Below, piece by piece: positions 46,199-55,469 of a DNA stretch of 64,000 nucleotides (positions are counted from its first letter, which is position 1; each line of letters starts with the position of its first letter). Origin of the DNA: Vreelandella neptunia (GTDB taxonomy: Bacteria > Pseudomonadota > Gammaproteobacteria > Pseudomonadales > Halomonadaceae); contig NZ_CP140255.1 of the NCBI RefSeq assembly GCF_034479615.1, positions 1,116,001-1,180,000 on the forward strand. Direction: 5' to 3'. The notes beneath the pieces are model-generated. The model was not told where the DNA came from, searched no databases, and saw only the letters and a program-made list of their open reading frames with translations. The position numbers were made by a program, and so were the translations under genes.

Positions 46199-46268
46199 GA
46201 TCGCTTAACCGCGCTTGATCTAGCGTTAGCGCCAATTTCTTAACCGTAAGGAATTGGCGTTTTACTAG

Positions 46269-46297
46269 TTGACGAAGGCCTGGGGAATCAGTATTAT
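46269..46297 (+). promoter_or_regulatory. sigma70 promoter of the tRNA-Ala/tRNA-Glu unit
   Basis: TTGACG (46269-46274) and TATTAT (46292-46297) are separated by exactly 17 bp, with a GC-rich discriminator. Transcription would start about 46304, 16 bases before tRNA-Ala. This is a typical stable-RNA promoter. Confidence 0.8.
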
Positions 46298-46319
46298 ACG
46301 CTCCGTCTTCGCGACATGT

Positions 46320-46395
46320 GGGGCCTTAGCTCAGCTGGGAGAGCGCAACACTGGCAGTGTTGAGGTCAGCGGTTCGATCCCGCTAGGCTCCACCA
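46320..46395 (+). tRNA. tRNA-Ala (anticodon GGC)
   Basis: A complete 76-base cloverleaf. The acceptor stem GGGGCCT/AGGCTCC pairs with one G-U. The D-arm is CTCAGCTGGGAGAG; the anticodon stem CAACA/TGTTG holds the loop CTGGCAG with anticodon GGC. The T-arm contains GGTTCGATCC. The encoded CCA end is present. Confidence 0.97.
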
Positions 46396-46494
46396 ATTCA
46401 TATAGCTATTTAAACGTAGCGTGTGGATAGCCGCTCAAGAAGTCATGCTTTAAGCGTCATATTGCTTCAAAGCGATTTATAGTTAGTGTTATAC

Positions 46495-46570
46495 GTCCCA
46501 TTCGTCTAGTGGTCTAGGACACCGCCCTTTCACGGCGGTAACAGGGGTTCGAACCCCCTATGGGACGCCA
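46495..46570 (+). tRNA. tRNA-Glu (anticodon TTC)
   Basis: A complete 76-base cloverleaf with acceptor GTCCCAT/ATGGGAC, anticodon stem CCGCC/GGCGG around the loop CTTTCAC (anticodon TTC), T-arm GGGGTTCGAACCCC and encoded CCA. It is about 300 bases downstream of gltX, whose product charges it. It is probably co-transcribed with tRNA-Ala. Confidence 0.97.
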
Positions 46571-47137
46571 CTGCTTCAGTACCCTTCCTAATCGTTTATT
46601 TCTCTGGCAATGAGTCCTCTCATCTGCTGGCTTTTTGTATTCCTGTCGTTCACGAAAAAGCTACAAATCGTCAATTTTTGGACGATTTTGTGCTTGACTT
46701 GTCCACTTTTGCGATTCTGGTTTAAAGGTTGTGCACAACCCCTTGTTGTTGACGCAAAAAATCTTCAACAGAACTTAAACTGTTCAAAAACAATGACTTA
46801 TGGCAGGTTAAAAAATAACCAATTTAAGGCTGGCCCACTGCCCATGGCGATTTCGGGACGTTTTGAAGTGGTTGTGAACAGGGTTATCCACAGATAGTGT
46901 GGAAAACCCTTGGCAAGATCCAGAAGCAAAAAAGTCAAGCGATAATAGGGTCGAATTAGGCGTTTTTGAAGTCCTTCACTGGTGCATCTGACTATCGCCG
47001 TGGCCTAAGCTAAGAAAGGGCAAGGGGTAGCCTCTAAGGGGAGAGCTTGCTCATGGCATCGGTAGTTAGTGATTGGTCGTGAGCGCGTGTGGTGGCACGT
47101 TGCTGGTCTATGAGCCAGGTTAATCAGCCCATACGCA
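46571..47137 (+). other. Noncoding region with DnaA-box-like motifs
   Basis: About 570 bases without a convincing gene. It holds a perfect DnaA box TTATCCACA (46884-46892) followed by a one-mismatch inverted box TGTGGAAAA (46898-46906), TTGTCCACT (46699-46707) and a 14-bp palindrome GGTTGTGCACAACC (46727-46740). A 95-codon frame at 46610-46897 lacks a ribosome site and a protein-like composition. The rest is unexplained. Confidence 0.55.
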
Positions 47138-47163
47138 AAAGGCCACCCGAAGGTGGCCTTTGA
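47138..47163 (-). terminator. Terminator of gltA
   Basis: AAAGGCCACC and GGTGGCCTTT form a 10-bp stem around a short CGAA-type loop. On the minus strand a T-run follows, 24 bp past the gltA stop. Confidence 0.85.
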
Positions 47164-47186
47164 TCTTACTATCAAACGGGGATGAT

Positions 47187-48473
47187 TTATTTTTTTGGGT
47201 AGTCCCGCTGGTCGTGGCCAATATAGAGCTGACGCGGGCGACCAATTTTGTAACTTTCGCTGAGCATTTCGTGCCAATGAGAGATCCAGCCAATAGTGCG
47301 CGATACTGCGAAGATCACGGTGAACATATTGGTTGGGATACCCATGGCTTTCAAAATGATGCCTGAGTAGAAATCCACGTTGGGGTACAGCTTACGCTCA
47401 ATGAAGTACTCGTCTTCAAGGGCGATTTGCTCAAGACGCTTAGCGATTTTGAGCTGCGGGTCGTCGGCCATGCCAAGCTCTGCAAGAACTTCGTCGCAGG
47501 TCTCTTTCATTACCTTGGCGCGCGGGTCAAAGTTGCGATAAACGCGGTGACCAAAGCCCATCAGCTTGAACGGGTCGTCCTTATCCTTGGCTTTATCAAC
47601 AAAGCGCTGGATGTTCTCTTCGGAGTCTTCACCGATTTCGTCAAGCATGGCCAGCACGGCTTCGTTTGCGCCGCCGTGAGCGGGGCCCCAAAGTGCCGCG
47701 ATACCTGCGCTAATACAAGCGAATGGGTTGGCGCCCGTGGAGCCTGCTAGGCGTACAGTTGAGGTAGAGGCGTTCTGCTCATGATCCGCATGCAACATAA
47801 AGATGCGATCCATGGCTTTCGCGTATACCGGGTTGATTTTGTACTCTTCGCAAGGGTTACTGAACATCATGTAGAGGAAGTTCTCTGCATAGCTCAGATC
47901 GTTACGCGGATAGTTAAACGGCTGGCCCACATTATATTTGTGGGACATGGCCGCCAGCGTAGGCATTTTGGCAATCAGGCGAATCGCGCTAATGACACGA
48001 TCTTCTTCTTGAGTAATGTCCATGTGGTCATGGTAGAAAGCCGCTAAGCCGCCTACTACGCCGCACAAGATAGACATCGGGTGCGCATCGCGGCGGAACC
48101 CTTTAAAGAAGTTATTGATTTGATCGTGAACCATGGTGTGGTTACGAATGCGCGATTCAAAATCTGCGTACTGCTCGTCGTTGGGCAGCTCACCAAATAG
48201 CAAGGTGTAGCACACCTCGACGAAATTAGACTCTTTGGCCAGTTGGTCGATGGGGTAGCCGCGATGAAGCAGTACGCCCTTGCCACCATCAATATAAGTG
48301 ATGGCAGACTGGCAGGAAGAGGTGGCCATAAAGCCGGGGTCGTAGGTGAACAGGCCTTCCGCGCCTAAACCGCGTACGTCGATGACGTCGGGGCCAAGTG
48401 TGCCGGAATACATGGGTAGATCGATCGGTTTATCCAGACCGCCTACCGTCAATGTCGCTTTCCTGTCAGCCAT
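47187..48473 (-). CDS. gltA: Citrate synthase
   Basis: A 428-residue type II citrate synthase that joins oxaloacetate and acetyl-CoA as the first TCA step. The catalytic segments [17 protein letters not shown] (histidine and arginine) and HGGANEAVL are intact, and length is normal for the gammaproteobacterial, NADH-sensitive hexamer. It is divergent from sdhC with a 489 bp gap. The ribosome site is GGAGG upstream of the ATG. Confidence 0.97.
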   Translation of the reverse strand: MADRKATLTVGGLDKPIDLPMYSGTLGPDVIDVRGLGAEGLFTYDPGFMATSSCQSAITYIDGGKGVLLHRGYPIDQLAKESNFVEVCYTLLFGELPNDEQYADFESRIRNHTMVHDQINNFFKGFRRDAHPMSILCGVVGGLAAFYHDHMDITQEEDRVISAIRLIAKMPTLAAMSHKYNVGQPFNYPRNDLSYAENFLYMMFSNPCEEYKINPVYAKAMDRIFMLHADHEQNASTSTVRLAGSTGANPFACISAGIAALWGPAHGGANEAVLAMLDEIGEDSEENIQRFVDKAKDKDDPFKLMGFGHRVYRNFDPRAKVMKETCDEVLAELGMADDPQLKIAKRLEQIALEDEYFIERKLYPNVDFYSGIILKAMGIPTNMFTVIFAVSRTIGWISHWHEMLSESYKIGRPRQLYIGHDQRDYPKK

Positions 48474-48962
48474 GCTGGCCTCCTTTCGAATTCGGGTTGG
48501 GACGTAAAGTCATTGCTGCGCATACCGCGCCGGCGAAAAGGCTTGCCCACTATAGAAGCGTGCGACATTTTGTCAATTAGCCTAAGCGCTAGCTACAGGT
48601 TGTACAAATATTGTTGTTGTGGATAATTTTTGTATATGATGAAAAAGCCTAGATTATGGCGAAGCGTCAGAAGATTGACGATAGGCTAATATGATATGTT
48701 AACAGGCTTATCAAATTGCTAATCTACTGTCACTATAACCATGCTGCAGCGCAAAATCGACACAGGATGAAGACAATTTTCTTGCACCATAGTCGAGTTA
48801 GCCCTGAGTTCGGTTTGTAAGCGAGGGCGAAGGTTCTTATAATCCACGGCGCGCGACCGGCAGGTAGGTGGTCGTGCCCGACTTGGCAACGGCCGAGCCC
48901 CTTCCAGCAACCACCGCCCGCTCGGGCCATGCCCGACCTGTCGCAGAGCGGGCCAAGAGAGT
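48474..48962. other. gltA-sdhC divergent control region
   Basis: About 490 bases with no gene. A possible sdh promoter is TTGTTG (48611-48616) and TATGAT (48635-48640), an 18-bp spacer. The last 120 bases before sdhC are very GC-rich and include an 8-bp inverted repeat, GCCCGCTC (48916-48923) and GAGCGGGC (48946-48953), that could fold in the sdhC leader. Confidence 0.55.
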
Positions 48963-49352
48963 GTGTACAAAGCCGTGAATAGCAAACGACCCGTAAACCT
49001 AGACCTTACTACGATACATTTCCCACTGCCGGCGCTGACGTCGATCACACACCGTATCACTGGTGTCATCCTGTTCGTTGGCTTGATTTTCGCTTTTTGG
49101 GCGCTGGGTAAATCCTTGTCATCTCCGGCGGGTTTCGACGCCGTTAGCGATGCTCTGGCCAATAATTTTTTGGCTAAATTGATTGCTTGGGGGCTGTTAT
49201 CCGCACTGGCATTTCACTTTGTCGCAGGTATCAAACACCTGCTGATGGATGCCGACATTGGTGTAACCCTTGAGGGTGGCGTTAAAAAAGCGCAGATCAC
49301 CGTCGTGGTCAGCGCCGTTCTGATTATTCTGGCAGGAGTTTGGGTATGGTAA
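48963..49352 (+). CDS. sdhC: Succinate dehydrogenase cytochrome b556 subunit
   Basis: A 129-residue membrane anchor of complex II with three helices. The family motif RPVNLDLTTIHFPLPALTSI-like, SITHRITGV (heme and quinone region) and the heme-ligand His in ALAFHFVAGIKHL are present. The start is GTG at 48963; another GTG at 48975 is nearly as good (it begins MNSKRPVNL). The 3' end overlaps sdhD by 7 bases. Confidence 0.94.
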   Translation: MYKAVNSKRPVNLDLTTIHFPLPALTSITHRITGVILFVGLIFAFWALGKSLSSPAGFDAVSDALANNFLAKLIAWGLLSALAFHFVAGIKHLLMDADIGVTLEGGVKKAQITVVVSAVLIILAGVWVW

Positions 49353-49693
49353 CCAACATTACAAGTTTTGGCCGTAGTGGGCTTTCTGACTGGCTGATGC
49401 AGCGCGTTTCTGCTGTTATTTTGGCCCTCTACACGGTCTTTATCGTTGCCTTCCTGCTGTTTAATCCGAACCTCGACTACTACGCGTGGAGCGGCCTATT
49501 CAGCCAGACGTGGATGCGGATTTTCTCGCTACTGGCTTTCGTCGCCATAGCGGCACACGCCTGGATCGGTCTGTGGACCGTTACCACCGACTATCTCAAG
49601 TCCACTCGCCTGCGCGTGGGTGCCCAAGCTGTCATCATTCTGGGCATTTTCGTGTACTTGGTGTGGGGCATTCAAATTTTGTGGGGAGCTTGA
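49346..49693 (+). CDS. sdhD: Succinate dehydrogenase hydrophobic membrane anchor
   Basis: A 115-residue second membrane anchor with three helices. Typical blocks are [19 protein letters not shown] and [17 protein letters not shown] use the ATG at 49346 with GGCAGGAG just upstream; it overlaps sdhC by 7 bases. Together with SdhC it binds heme b and ubiquinone. Confidence 0.94.
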   Translation: MVTNITSFGRSGLSDWLMQRVSAVILALYTVFIVAFLLFNPNLDYYAWSGLFSQTWMRIFSLLAFVAIAAHAWIGLWTVTTDYLKSTRLRVGAQAVIILGIFVYLVWGIQILWGA

Positions 49694-49697
49694 TTAC

Positions 49698-51470
49698 ATG
49701 TCTAATCTGCGTAGCCTGACGTTTGACGCCATTATCATTGGTGGCGGTGGCTCTGGCCTGCGAGCCGCTCTGGAACTGGCGAAGTCCGGTAAAAAGACGG
49801 CCGTGTTATCGAAAGTTTTCCCGACCCGCTCTCACACCGTTTCTGCCCAGGGTGGTATCACCTGCGCTATCGCGTCTGATGATCCCAACGACGATTGGCG
49901 CTGGCACATGTACGACACCGTTAAAGGTGGCGATTATATCGCTGACCAGGACGCGGCTGAATATATGTGTTCCGAAGGTCCGAAAGCGGTATTTGAGCTT
50001 GAGCACATGGGGCTGCCGTTCTCGCGTTTAGATAACGGCCGCATTTATCAGCGCCCGTTCGGTGGCCAGTCGAAGAACTTTGGTGAAGGCGGCCAGGCGG
50101 CGCGTACCTGTGCAGCGGCTGACCGTACCGGGCATGCGCTGCTGCATACGCTCTACCAGAACAACCTGAAGAACAACACCGTGTTCCTCAACGAGTGGTA
50201 CGCGGTGGATTTGGTCAAAAACGCCAGCGGTGATGTGGTCGGCTGTATTGCCATGTGCATCGAGACGGGCGAAGTGGTTCACGTTAAGTCCAAGGCCACG
50301 GTATTAGCCACTGGTGGTGCTGGTCGTATTTACGCTTCGACCACCAATGCGTTGATCAACACCGGTGACGGTATTGGTATGGCACTGCGTGCGGGCTTCC
50401 CGATGCAGGACATGGAAATGTGGCAGTTCCACCCGACCGGTATTTACGGCGCGGGCACGCTGGTCACAGAAGGCTGCCGCGGTGAGGGTGGCTACCTGAT
50501 CAATAAAGACGGCGAGCGCTTCATGGAACGCTACGCGCCGAACGCCAAAGACTTGGCGGGCCGCGACGTTGTCGCCCGCTCGATGGTCATGGAAATTCTG
50601 GAAGGTCGCGGCTGCGGCGAGAAGGGCGACCACGTCTTCCTGAAGCTTGATCACCTGGGCGAAGAAGTTCTTGGCAAGCGCCTACCGGGTATTGTTGAGC
50701 TTTCTAAGACCTTCGCTCATATCGACCCGGCGAAAGATCCGATCCCGGTTGTACCGACTTGCCACTACATGATGGGCGGTATTCCGACCAATATTCATGG
50801 TCAGGCTATTACCATGGACGAAAACGGTAAGGATCATATCGTTAACGGCCTGTTTGCCTGTGGTGAAGCAGCGTGTGTATCGGTTCACGGTGCCAACCGC
50901 TTGGGCGGTAACTCACTGCTGGATCTGGTGGTCTTTGGTCGTGCCGCGGGTATGTTTATCGAAGGCGCGCTGAACGAAGGTATTGAGTATCTGGACGCTT
51001 CCGAGTCTGACATTGAGTCGGCCATGAAGCGGATCACGCGCTGGAACGAGTCTGAAGGTGGCGAAAGCATTCCTGAGCTGAAAGCAGAGCTTCAGGAAAT
51101 CATGCAGACCTCTTTCGGCGTATTCCGCGAAGAGAAAAACATGCTGGAAGGCGTCGACAAGCTAGCGCTACTGCGCGAGCGCATCGCCAATGCCCACCTA
51201 CCTGACAAGTCCAACGCCTTCAACACTGCCCGTGTAGAAGCACTGGAACTGGATAACTTGATGGAAGTGGCAGAAGCGACGGCGATCGCTGCCCTTGAGC
51301 GTAAAGAGAGCCGCGGCGCCCACTCGCGCTACGACTATCCAGACCGTGATGACGTCAACTGGCTGAAGCACTCGCTCTTCTTCCCGGCGACGAAAGAGCT
51401 GAAAAAACGCGACGTTAACTTCAAGCCGAAAACTGTTGATACGTTCGAGCCTAAGGTTCGTACCTACTAA
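49698..51470 (+). CDS. sdhA: Succinate dehydrogenase flavoprotein subunit
   Basis: A 590-residue flavoprotein that oxidises succinate to fumarate. The FAD-binding start [19 protein letters not shown], the covalent-FAD histidine segment SHTVSAQGG, and catalytic blocks HPTGIYG and [13 protein letters not shown] are intact. The start at 49698 ([13 protein letters not shown]) is the conserved one, 4 bp after the sdhD stop; the frame continues upstream but would overlap sdhD. Confidence 0.97.
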   Translation: MSNLRSLTFDAIIIGGGGSGLRAALELAKSGKKTAVLSKVFPTRSHTVSAQGGITCAIASDDPNDDWRWHMYDTVKGGDYIADQDAAEYMCSEGPKAVFELEHMGLPFSRLDNGRIYQRPFGGQSKNFGEGGQAARTCAAADRTGHALLHTLYQNNLKNNTVFLNEWYAVDLVKNASGDVVGCIAMCIETGEVVHVKSKATVLATGGAGRIYASTTNALINTGDGIGMALRAGFPMQDMEMWQFHPTGIYGAGTLVTEGCRGEGGYLINKDGERFMERYAPNAKDLAGRDVVARSMVMEILEGRGCGEKGDHVFLKLDHLGEEVLGKRLPGIVELSKTFAHIDPAKDPIPVVPTCHYMMGGIPTNIHGQAITMDENGKDHIVNGLFACGEAACVSVHGANRLGGNSLLDLVVFGRAAGMFIEGALNEGIEYLDASESDIESAMKRITRWNESEGGESIPELKAELQEIMQTSFGVFREEKNMLEGVDKLALLRERIANAHLPDKSNAFNTARVEALELDNLMEVAEATAIAALERKESRGAHSRYDYPDRDDVNWLKHSLFFPATKELKKRDVNFKPKTVDTFEPKVRTY

Positions 51471-51497
51471 ACGCCGCATAGACGAGAGGGAGTCACT

Positions 51498-52208
51498 ATG
51501 TCCAATCTTCAGGTATCCGTATACCGCTACAATCCGGAAACCGACTCCGCACCTTACATGCAGGAGTTTCAGGTCGATACCAAAGGCCGCGATGTGATGG
51601 TGCTGGATGTTCTTCATATGATGAAGGAGCAAGACAGCGGTTTGGCGTTTCGACGCAGTTGCCGTGAAGGTGTCTGCGGTTCTGACGGCATGAACATGAA
51701 CGGCAAAAACGGCTTGGCGTGTATCACGCCGCTGTCAGACGTTGTGAAAAACAACAAGCTGACACTGCGTCCGCTGCCAGGCCTGCCGGTTATTCGCGAT
51801 ATGGTCGTGGATATGGGGCTGTTCTATAAACAGTACGAGCGTATTCAGCCGTACCTGCAGAACGACACGCCTGCGCCGGCCATTGAACGCCTGCAGTCGC
51901 CAGAAGAACGCGACAAGCTAGATGGCTTGTATGAGTGTATTCTATGCGCATGCTGTTCAACATCTTGCCCGTCGTTCTGGTGGAACCCAGAGAAGTTCGT
52001 TGGACCAGCCGGTTTGCTACAATCTTACCGCTTCCTGGCCGATTCACGTGACACGGCTACCAGCGAGCGGTTGAGCAACCTGGAAGACCCGTTCTCGGTA
52101 TTCCGTTGCCGTGGCATCATGAACTGTGTAGCGGTTTGCCCAAAAGGCCTTAACCCTACTCGGGCGATTGGTAAAATTCGCGAAATGTTACTCGCTGATG
52201 CTACCTAA
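51498..52208 (+). CDS. sdhB: Succinate dehydrogenase iron-sulfur subunit
   Basis: A 236-residue subunit that passes electrons to ubiquinone. Cysteine clusters are visible for the 2Fe-2S (CREGVCGSDG), 4Fe-4S (CILCACCSTSCP) and 3Fe-4S centres (CRGIMNCVAVCPKG). It ends the sdhCDAB operon. The ribosome site is GAGGGAG. Confidence 0.97.
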   Translation: MSNLQVSVYRYNPETDSAPYMQEFQVDTKGRDVMVLDVLHMMKEQDSGLAFRRSCREGVCGSDGMNMNGKNGLACITPLSDVVKNNKLTLRPLPGLPVIRDMVVDMGLFYKQYERIQPYLQNDTPAPAIERLQSPEERDKLDGLYECILCACCSTSCPSFWWNPEKFVGPAGLLQSYRFLADSRDTATSERLSNLEDPFSVFRCRGIMNCVAVCPKGLNPTRAIGKIREMLLADAT

Positions 52209-52596
52209 GCCTATGACATCTGAGTAAAAAAGCGTCTGCCACTTAAGTTGGGTGATAATGCCACTTAAATCATGACGCTTCGCTTGTTATCATAGGGTTT
52301 GTCACGCGGTGCGGCGTCACGTCGCACTGCTGATCAGACAAGTTTGAAAGCCGGTGCCTGAGGTACCGGCTTTCGAGCATGAACTGAAGACGAAACACTG
52401 AATGACCGCTAGAAACACAGTATGACCGCTAGATGTAACATCAAGCGTTAGATGAAGAATAGCTAGACGAACAGGGTTTCCGGCCGTTGGCCGGCGCCGC
52501 CGGCAAATGTCCCGCCCCGCCGGCAGGGCAATAGCGATGTCGCCGCATGTTTGCGACGATACCGATACCACCCCATCAGTGCAGGGTGACCGAGAG
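52209..52596 (+). other. sdhB-sucA intergenic region with possible promoter
   Basis: About 390 bases without a gene. TTAAAT (52265-52270) and an extended -10, TGTTATCAT (52285-52293), are a possible sucA promoter. A hairpin lies at 52346-52374. Further on is a GC-rich run (52478-52527) with repeated CCGGC and CCGCC motifs. This is a sequence-based guess. Confidence 0.45.
52346..52374 (+). terminator. Hairpin between sdhB and sucA
   Basis: GAAAGCCGGT and ACCGGCTTTC form a 10-bp stem around a 9-base loop, with no U-run after it. It may be a weak terminator or a folded part of the sucA leader. Confidence 0.5.
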
Positions 52597-55431
52597 ATGC
52601 AACAAGGCATAATGGAGTTGATGTGGCGTTCCTCTCACGTTAGTGGCGGCAATGTTCACTACGTGGAAGCGCTTTACGAGCAGTACCTCGCCGATCCTGA
52701 GTCTGTCCCTGACGAATGGCGCAGCTATTTTGACCAGTTGCCGCGTCCCGAGGGCAGTGCCTCCCACGATGTTCCACTTAGCCCCGTGCGTGATCAGTTC
52801 TACCAGTTGGGGCGCGAAAGTCGCCCGGGCCGGGTAGTCGCCGCTGCCGATAGCGGTGAAAACAAAAAGCAGGTAAAAGTCCTGCAGCTGATTAACGCTT
52901 ACCGCTTCCGTGGCCATCAAAAGGCCAATATCGACCCGCTAGGACTGCGTAATCCCACCCCCGTCCCCGATCTCGATCTGTCCTTTCATCAGCTTTCCAA
53001 AGCTGACCTGGACACCGAGTTCCAAACCGGTTCTTTCTTTTTAGGTATCGACAAAGCGCCACTGCGTGACATCGTGGATGCGTTGGAGCGTACTTACTGC
53101 CGCTCCATCGGCTGCGAAATCATGCATATCGTCGATACGGAAGAGAAACGCTGGTTACAGCGGCGTTTTGAGTCGGTACGCAGTGCGCCTGATTTCAGTG
53201 CCGACGTGCGCAAGCACGTGCTGGAGCGCTTGACGGCCGCCGAAGGTTTGGAGAATTACCTGGCATCCAAGTATCCAGGTACCAAACGTTTTGGTCTTGA
53301 AGGCGGCGAATCGTTTGTGCCGATGATGGACGAACTTATCCAGCGTGCCGGTGGTTATGGCACCAAGGAAGTCGTCATTGGCATGGCGCACCGTGGCCGA
53401 CTCAACCTGTTGGTCAATATTTTGGGAAAAAACCCAGCTGACTTGATTGATGAGTTCGACGGCAAGAAAGTCATCGAGCGCGGCTCAGGTGATGTGAAAT
53501 ACCACCAGGGTTTCAGTTCGAACGTCATGTCCCCAGGCGGCGAAGTCCATTTGGCGATGTCGTTTAACCCGTCGCACCTGGAAATTGTCGCACCTGTCGT
53601 AGAGGGCTCGGTGCGTGCCCGCCAAGATCGTCGTAACGACGAAGAGGGCAGCAAAGTGCTGCCGATCAACGTCCACGGCGATGCAGCGTTTGCCGGTCAA
53701 GGCGTGGTGATGGAGACATTCCAGATGTCCCAAACCCGTGCTTATAAAACCGGTGGCACCGTCCACATTGTGATTAACAACCAAGTGGGCTTCACCACCT
53801 CGCATCCATTGGATGCTCGCTCTACCGAATACTGCACTGATATTGCCAAGATGGTTCAAGCGCCTATTTTTCATGTCAATGGCGATGACCCGGACGCAGT
53901 GCTGCACGCCACCCAAGTAGCTCTTGATTACCGTCAGCAGTTTAAGAAAGACGTGGTGATCGATCTGGTCTGCTACCGTCGCCGTGGCCACAACGAAGCT
54001 GACGAGCCGTCAGGCACGCAGCCGATGATGTATGCCAAGATCAAAGATCACCCCTCTGCGCGCTCGCTGTATGCCAAGCGCTTGGTTGAACAGGGCGTGC
54101 TCTCTGAAGAGTCCGCCAAAGCGATGGTTGAAACCTATCGTGATGATCTAGTGGCAGGCAACCACGTTGCCAATGCATTGGTGCAAGAGCCTAACGCTTC
54201 GCTGTTCGTTGACTGGGCGCCTTACCTGGGCCACGAATGGTCTGGTGATGCCGACACGACGTTTGATATGAAGCGTCTGCAGCAGTTAGCGGCCCGCATG
54301 TGCGAGGTGCCGGATGGCGTCGACGTTCAGCGCCAAGTAGCCAAGATTTATGAAGATCGCCGTAAAATGCAGGCTGGCGGTCTGGCGCTTAACTGGGGCT
54401 TTGCGGAAACGCTTGCCTACGCCACCCTGCTCGATCAAGGCCATCCGATTCGGATTACCGGGCAAGACGTGGGCCGCGGTACTTTCTCCCACCGCCATGC
54501 GGTGGTGCATAACCAGAAAGATGGCACCACTTATGTTCCGCTGCAGAACATGGCCGATGGTCAGCCGCGTTTCACCATTCATGACTCCTTCCTTTCCGAA
54601 GAAGCGGTGCTGGCGTTTGAGTACGGCTACTCAACCACTGCGCCGAATGACTTGGTGATCTGGGAAGCTCAGTTTGGTGACTTCTTCAACGGCGCCCAGG
54701 TGGTCGTGGATCAGTTCATCTCGTCGGGCGAAACGAAGTGGGGTCGGGTGTGTGGTTTAACCATGCTGTTGCCACACGGCTACGAAGGCCAGGGCCCTGA
54801 GCACTCTTCGGCACGCCTGGAGCGCTTCCTGCAAATGTGTGCCGAGCACAACATGCAGGTCTGCGTCCCCACTACGCCTGCGCAGATTTATCATCTACTG
54901 CGTCGTCAGGTGATTCGTCCGCTGCGTAAGCCGCTAGTGGTGATGACACCTAAATCGCTGCTGCGTCATAAAGAAGCGATTTCGAGCCTTGAAGATCTGG
55001 CCCACGGCAAGTTCCACATGGTGCTCGCCGACCAGGCAGATCTGGCGCCGGAGAAGGTCACACGCGTTGTGCTATGTGCTGGCAAGGTCTACTACGACTT
55101 AGCCGCTTGGCGCGCTGAGAATGAGCGTCATGACACGGCAGTTGTGCGTATTGAGCAGCTATACCCCTTCCCGAAAGAAGAGCTACTGGAAGCGCTGCAA
55201 GACTATACCAACATAGAGGACATTGTGTGGTGCCAGGAAGAGCCGCTTAATCAGGGCGCTTGGTACTCCAGTCAGCACAATATGCGTGCAGTGGCCGATA
55301 TGCTGAAAGATGGCCTTGGCCGCGAGTTGAAATTTGCAGGACGTCCTGCCTCTGCTGCTCCGGCAGCTGGCTATATGTCCGTCCACACTGAACAGCAGCG
55401 CCAGCTGGTGGAAGACGCTTTTAATTTATAA
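52597..55431 (+). CDS. sucA: 2-oxoglutarate dehydrogenase E1 component
   Basis: A 944-residue thiamine-diphosphate enzyme that decarboxylates 2-oxoglutarate. The E1 signatures KRFGLEGGESFVPMMDE, GMAHRGRLNLLVNILGK and GDAAFAGQGVVMET are intact. I choose the ATG at 52597, whose product starts MQQGIMELMWRSSHVSG like other SucA proteins; the frame extends to 52507 without support. It forms the complex with SucB and LpdA. Confidence 0.95.
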   Translation: MQQGIMELMWRSSHVSGGNVHYVEALYEQYLADPESVPDEWRSYFDQLPRPEGSASHDVPLSPVRDQFYQLGRESRPGRVVAAADSGENKKQVKVLQLINAYRFRGHQKANIDPLGLRNPTPVPDLDLSFHQLSKADLDTEFQTGSFFLGIDKAPLRDIVDALERTYCRSIGCEIMHIVDTEEKRWLQRRFESVRSAPDFSADVRKHVLERLTAAEGLENYLASKYPGTKRFGLEGGESFVPMMDELIQRAGGYGTKEVVIGMAHRGRLNLLVNILGKNPADLIDEFDGKKVIERGSGDVKYHQGFSSNVMSPGGEVHLAMSFNPSHLEIVAPVVEGSVRARQDRRNDEEGSKVLPINVHGDAAFAGQGVVMETFQMSQTRAYKTGGTVHIVINNQVGFTTSHPLDARSTEYCTDIAKMVQAPIFHVNGDDPDAVLHATQVALDYRQQFKKDVVIDLVCYRRRGHNEADEPSGTQPMMYAKIKDHPSARSLYAKRLVEQGVLSEESAKAMVETYRDDLVAGNHVANALVQEPNASLFVDWAPYLGHEWSGDADTTFDMKRLQQLAARMCEVPDGVDVQRQVAKIYEDRRKMQAGGLALNWGFAETLAYATLLDQGHPIRITGQDVGRGTFSHRHAVVHNQKDGTTYVPLQNMADGQPRFTIHDSFLSEEAVLAFEYGYSTTAPNDLVIWEAQFGDFFNGAQVVVDQFISSGETKWGRVCGLTMLLPHGYEGQGPEHSSARLERFLQMCAEHNMQVCVPTTPAQIYHLLRRQVIRPLRKPLVVMTPKSLLRHKEAISSLEDLAHGKFHMVLADQADLAPEKVTRVVLCAGKVYYDLAAWRAENERHDTAVVRIEQLYPFPKEELLEALQDYTNIEDIVWCQEEPLNQGAWYSSQHNMRAVADMLKDGLGRELKFAGRPASAAPAAGYMSVHTEQQRQLVEDAFNL

Positions 55432-55469
55432 GCGACCACCGGATTTAGAGAACATATAAGGGAAACGAC

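Noticed and set aside
46320..46570. tRNA genes as phage attachment sites with an island downstream
   Set aside because: No integrase or repeat of a tRNA 3' end is seen near them.
46610..46897. 95-codon open frame after tRNA-Glu
   Set aside because: No ribosome site, unprotein-like composition, and overlap with DnaA-like motifs.
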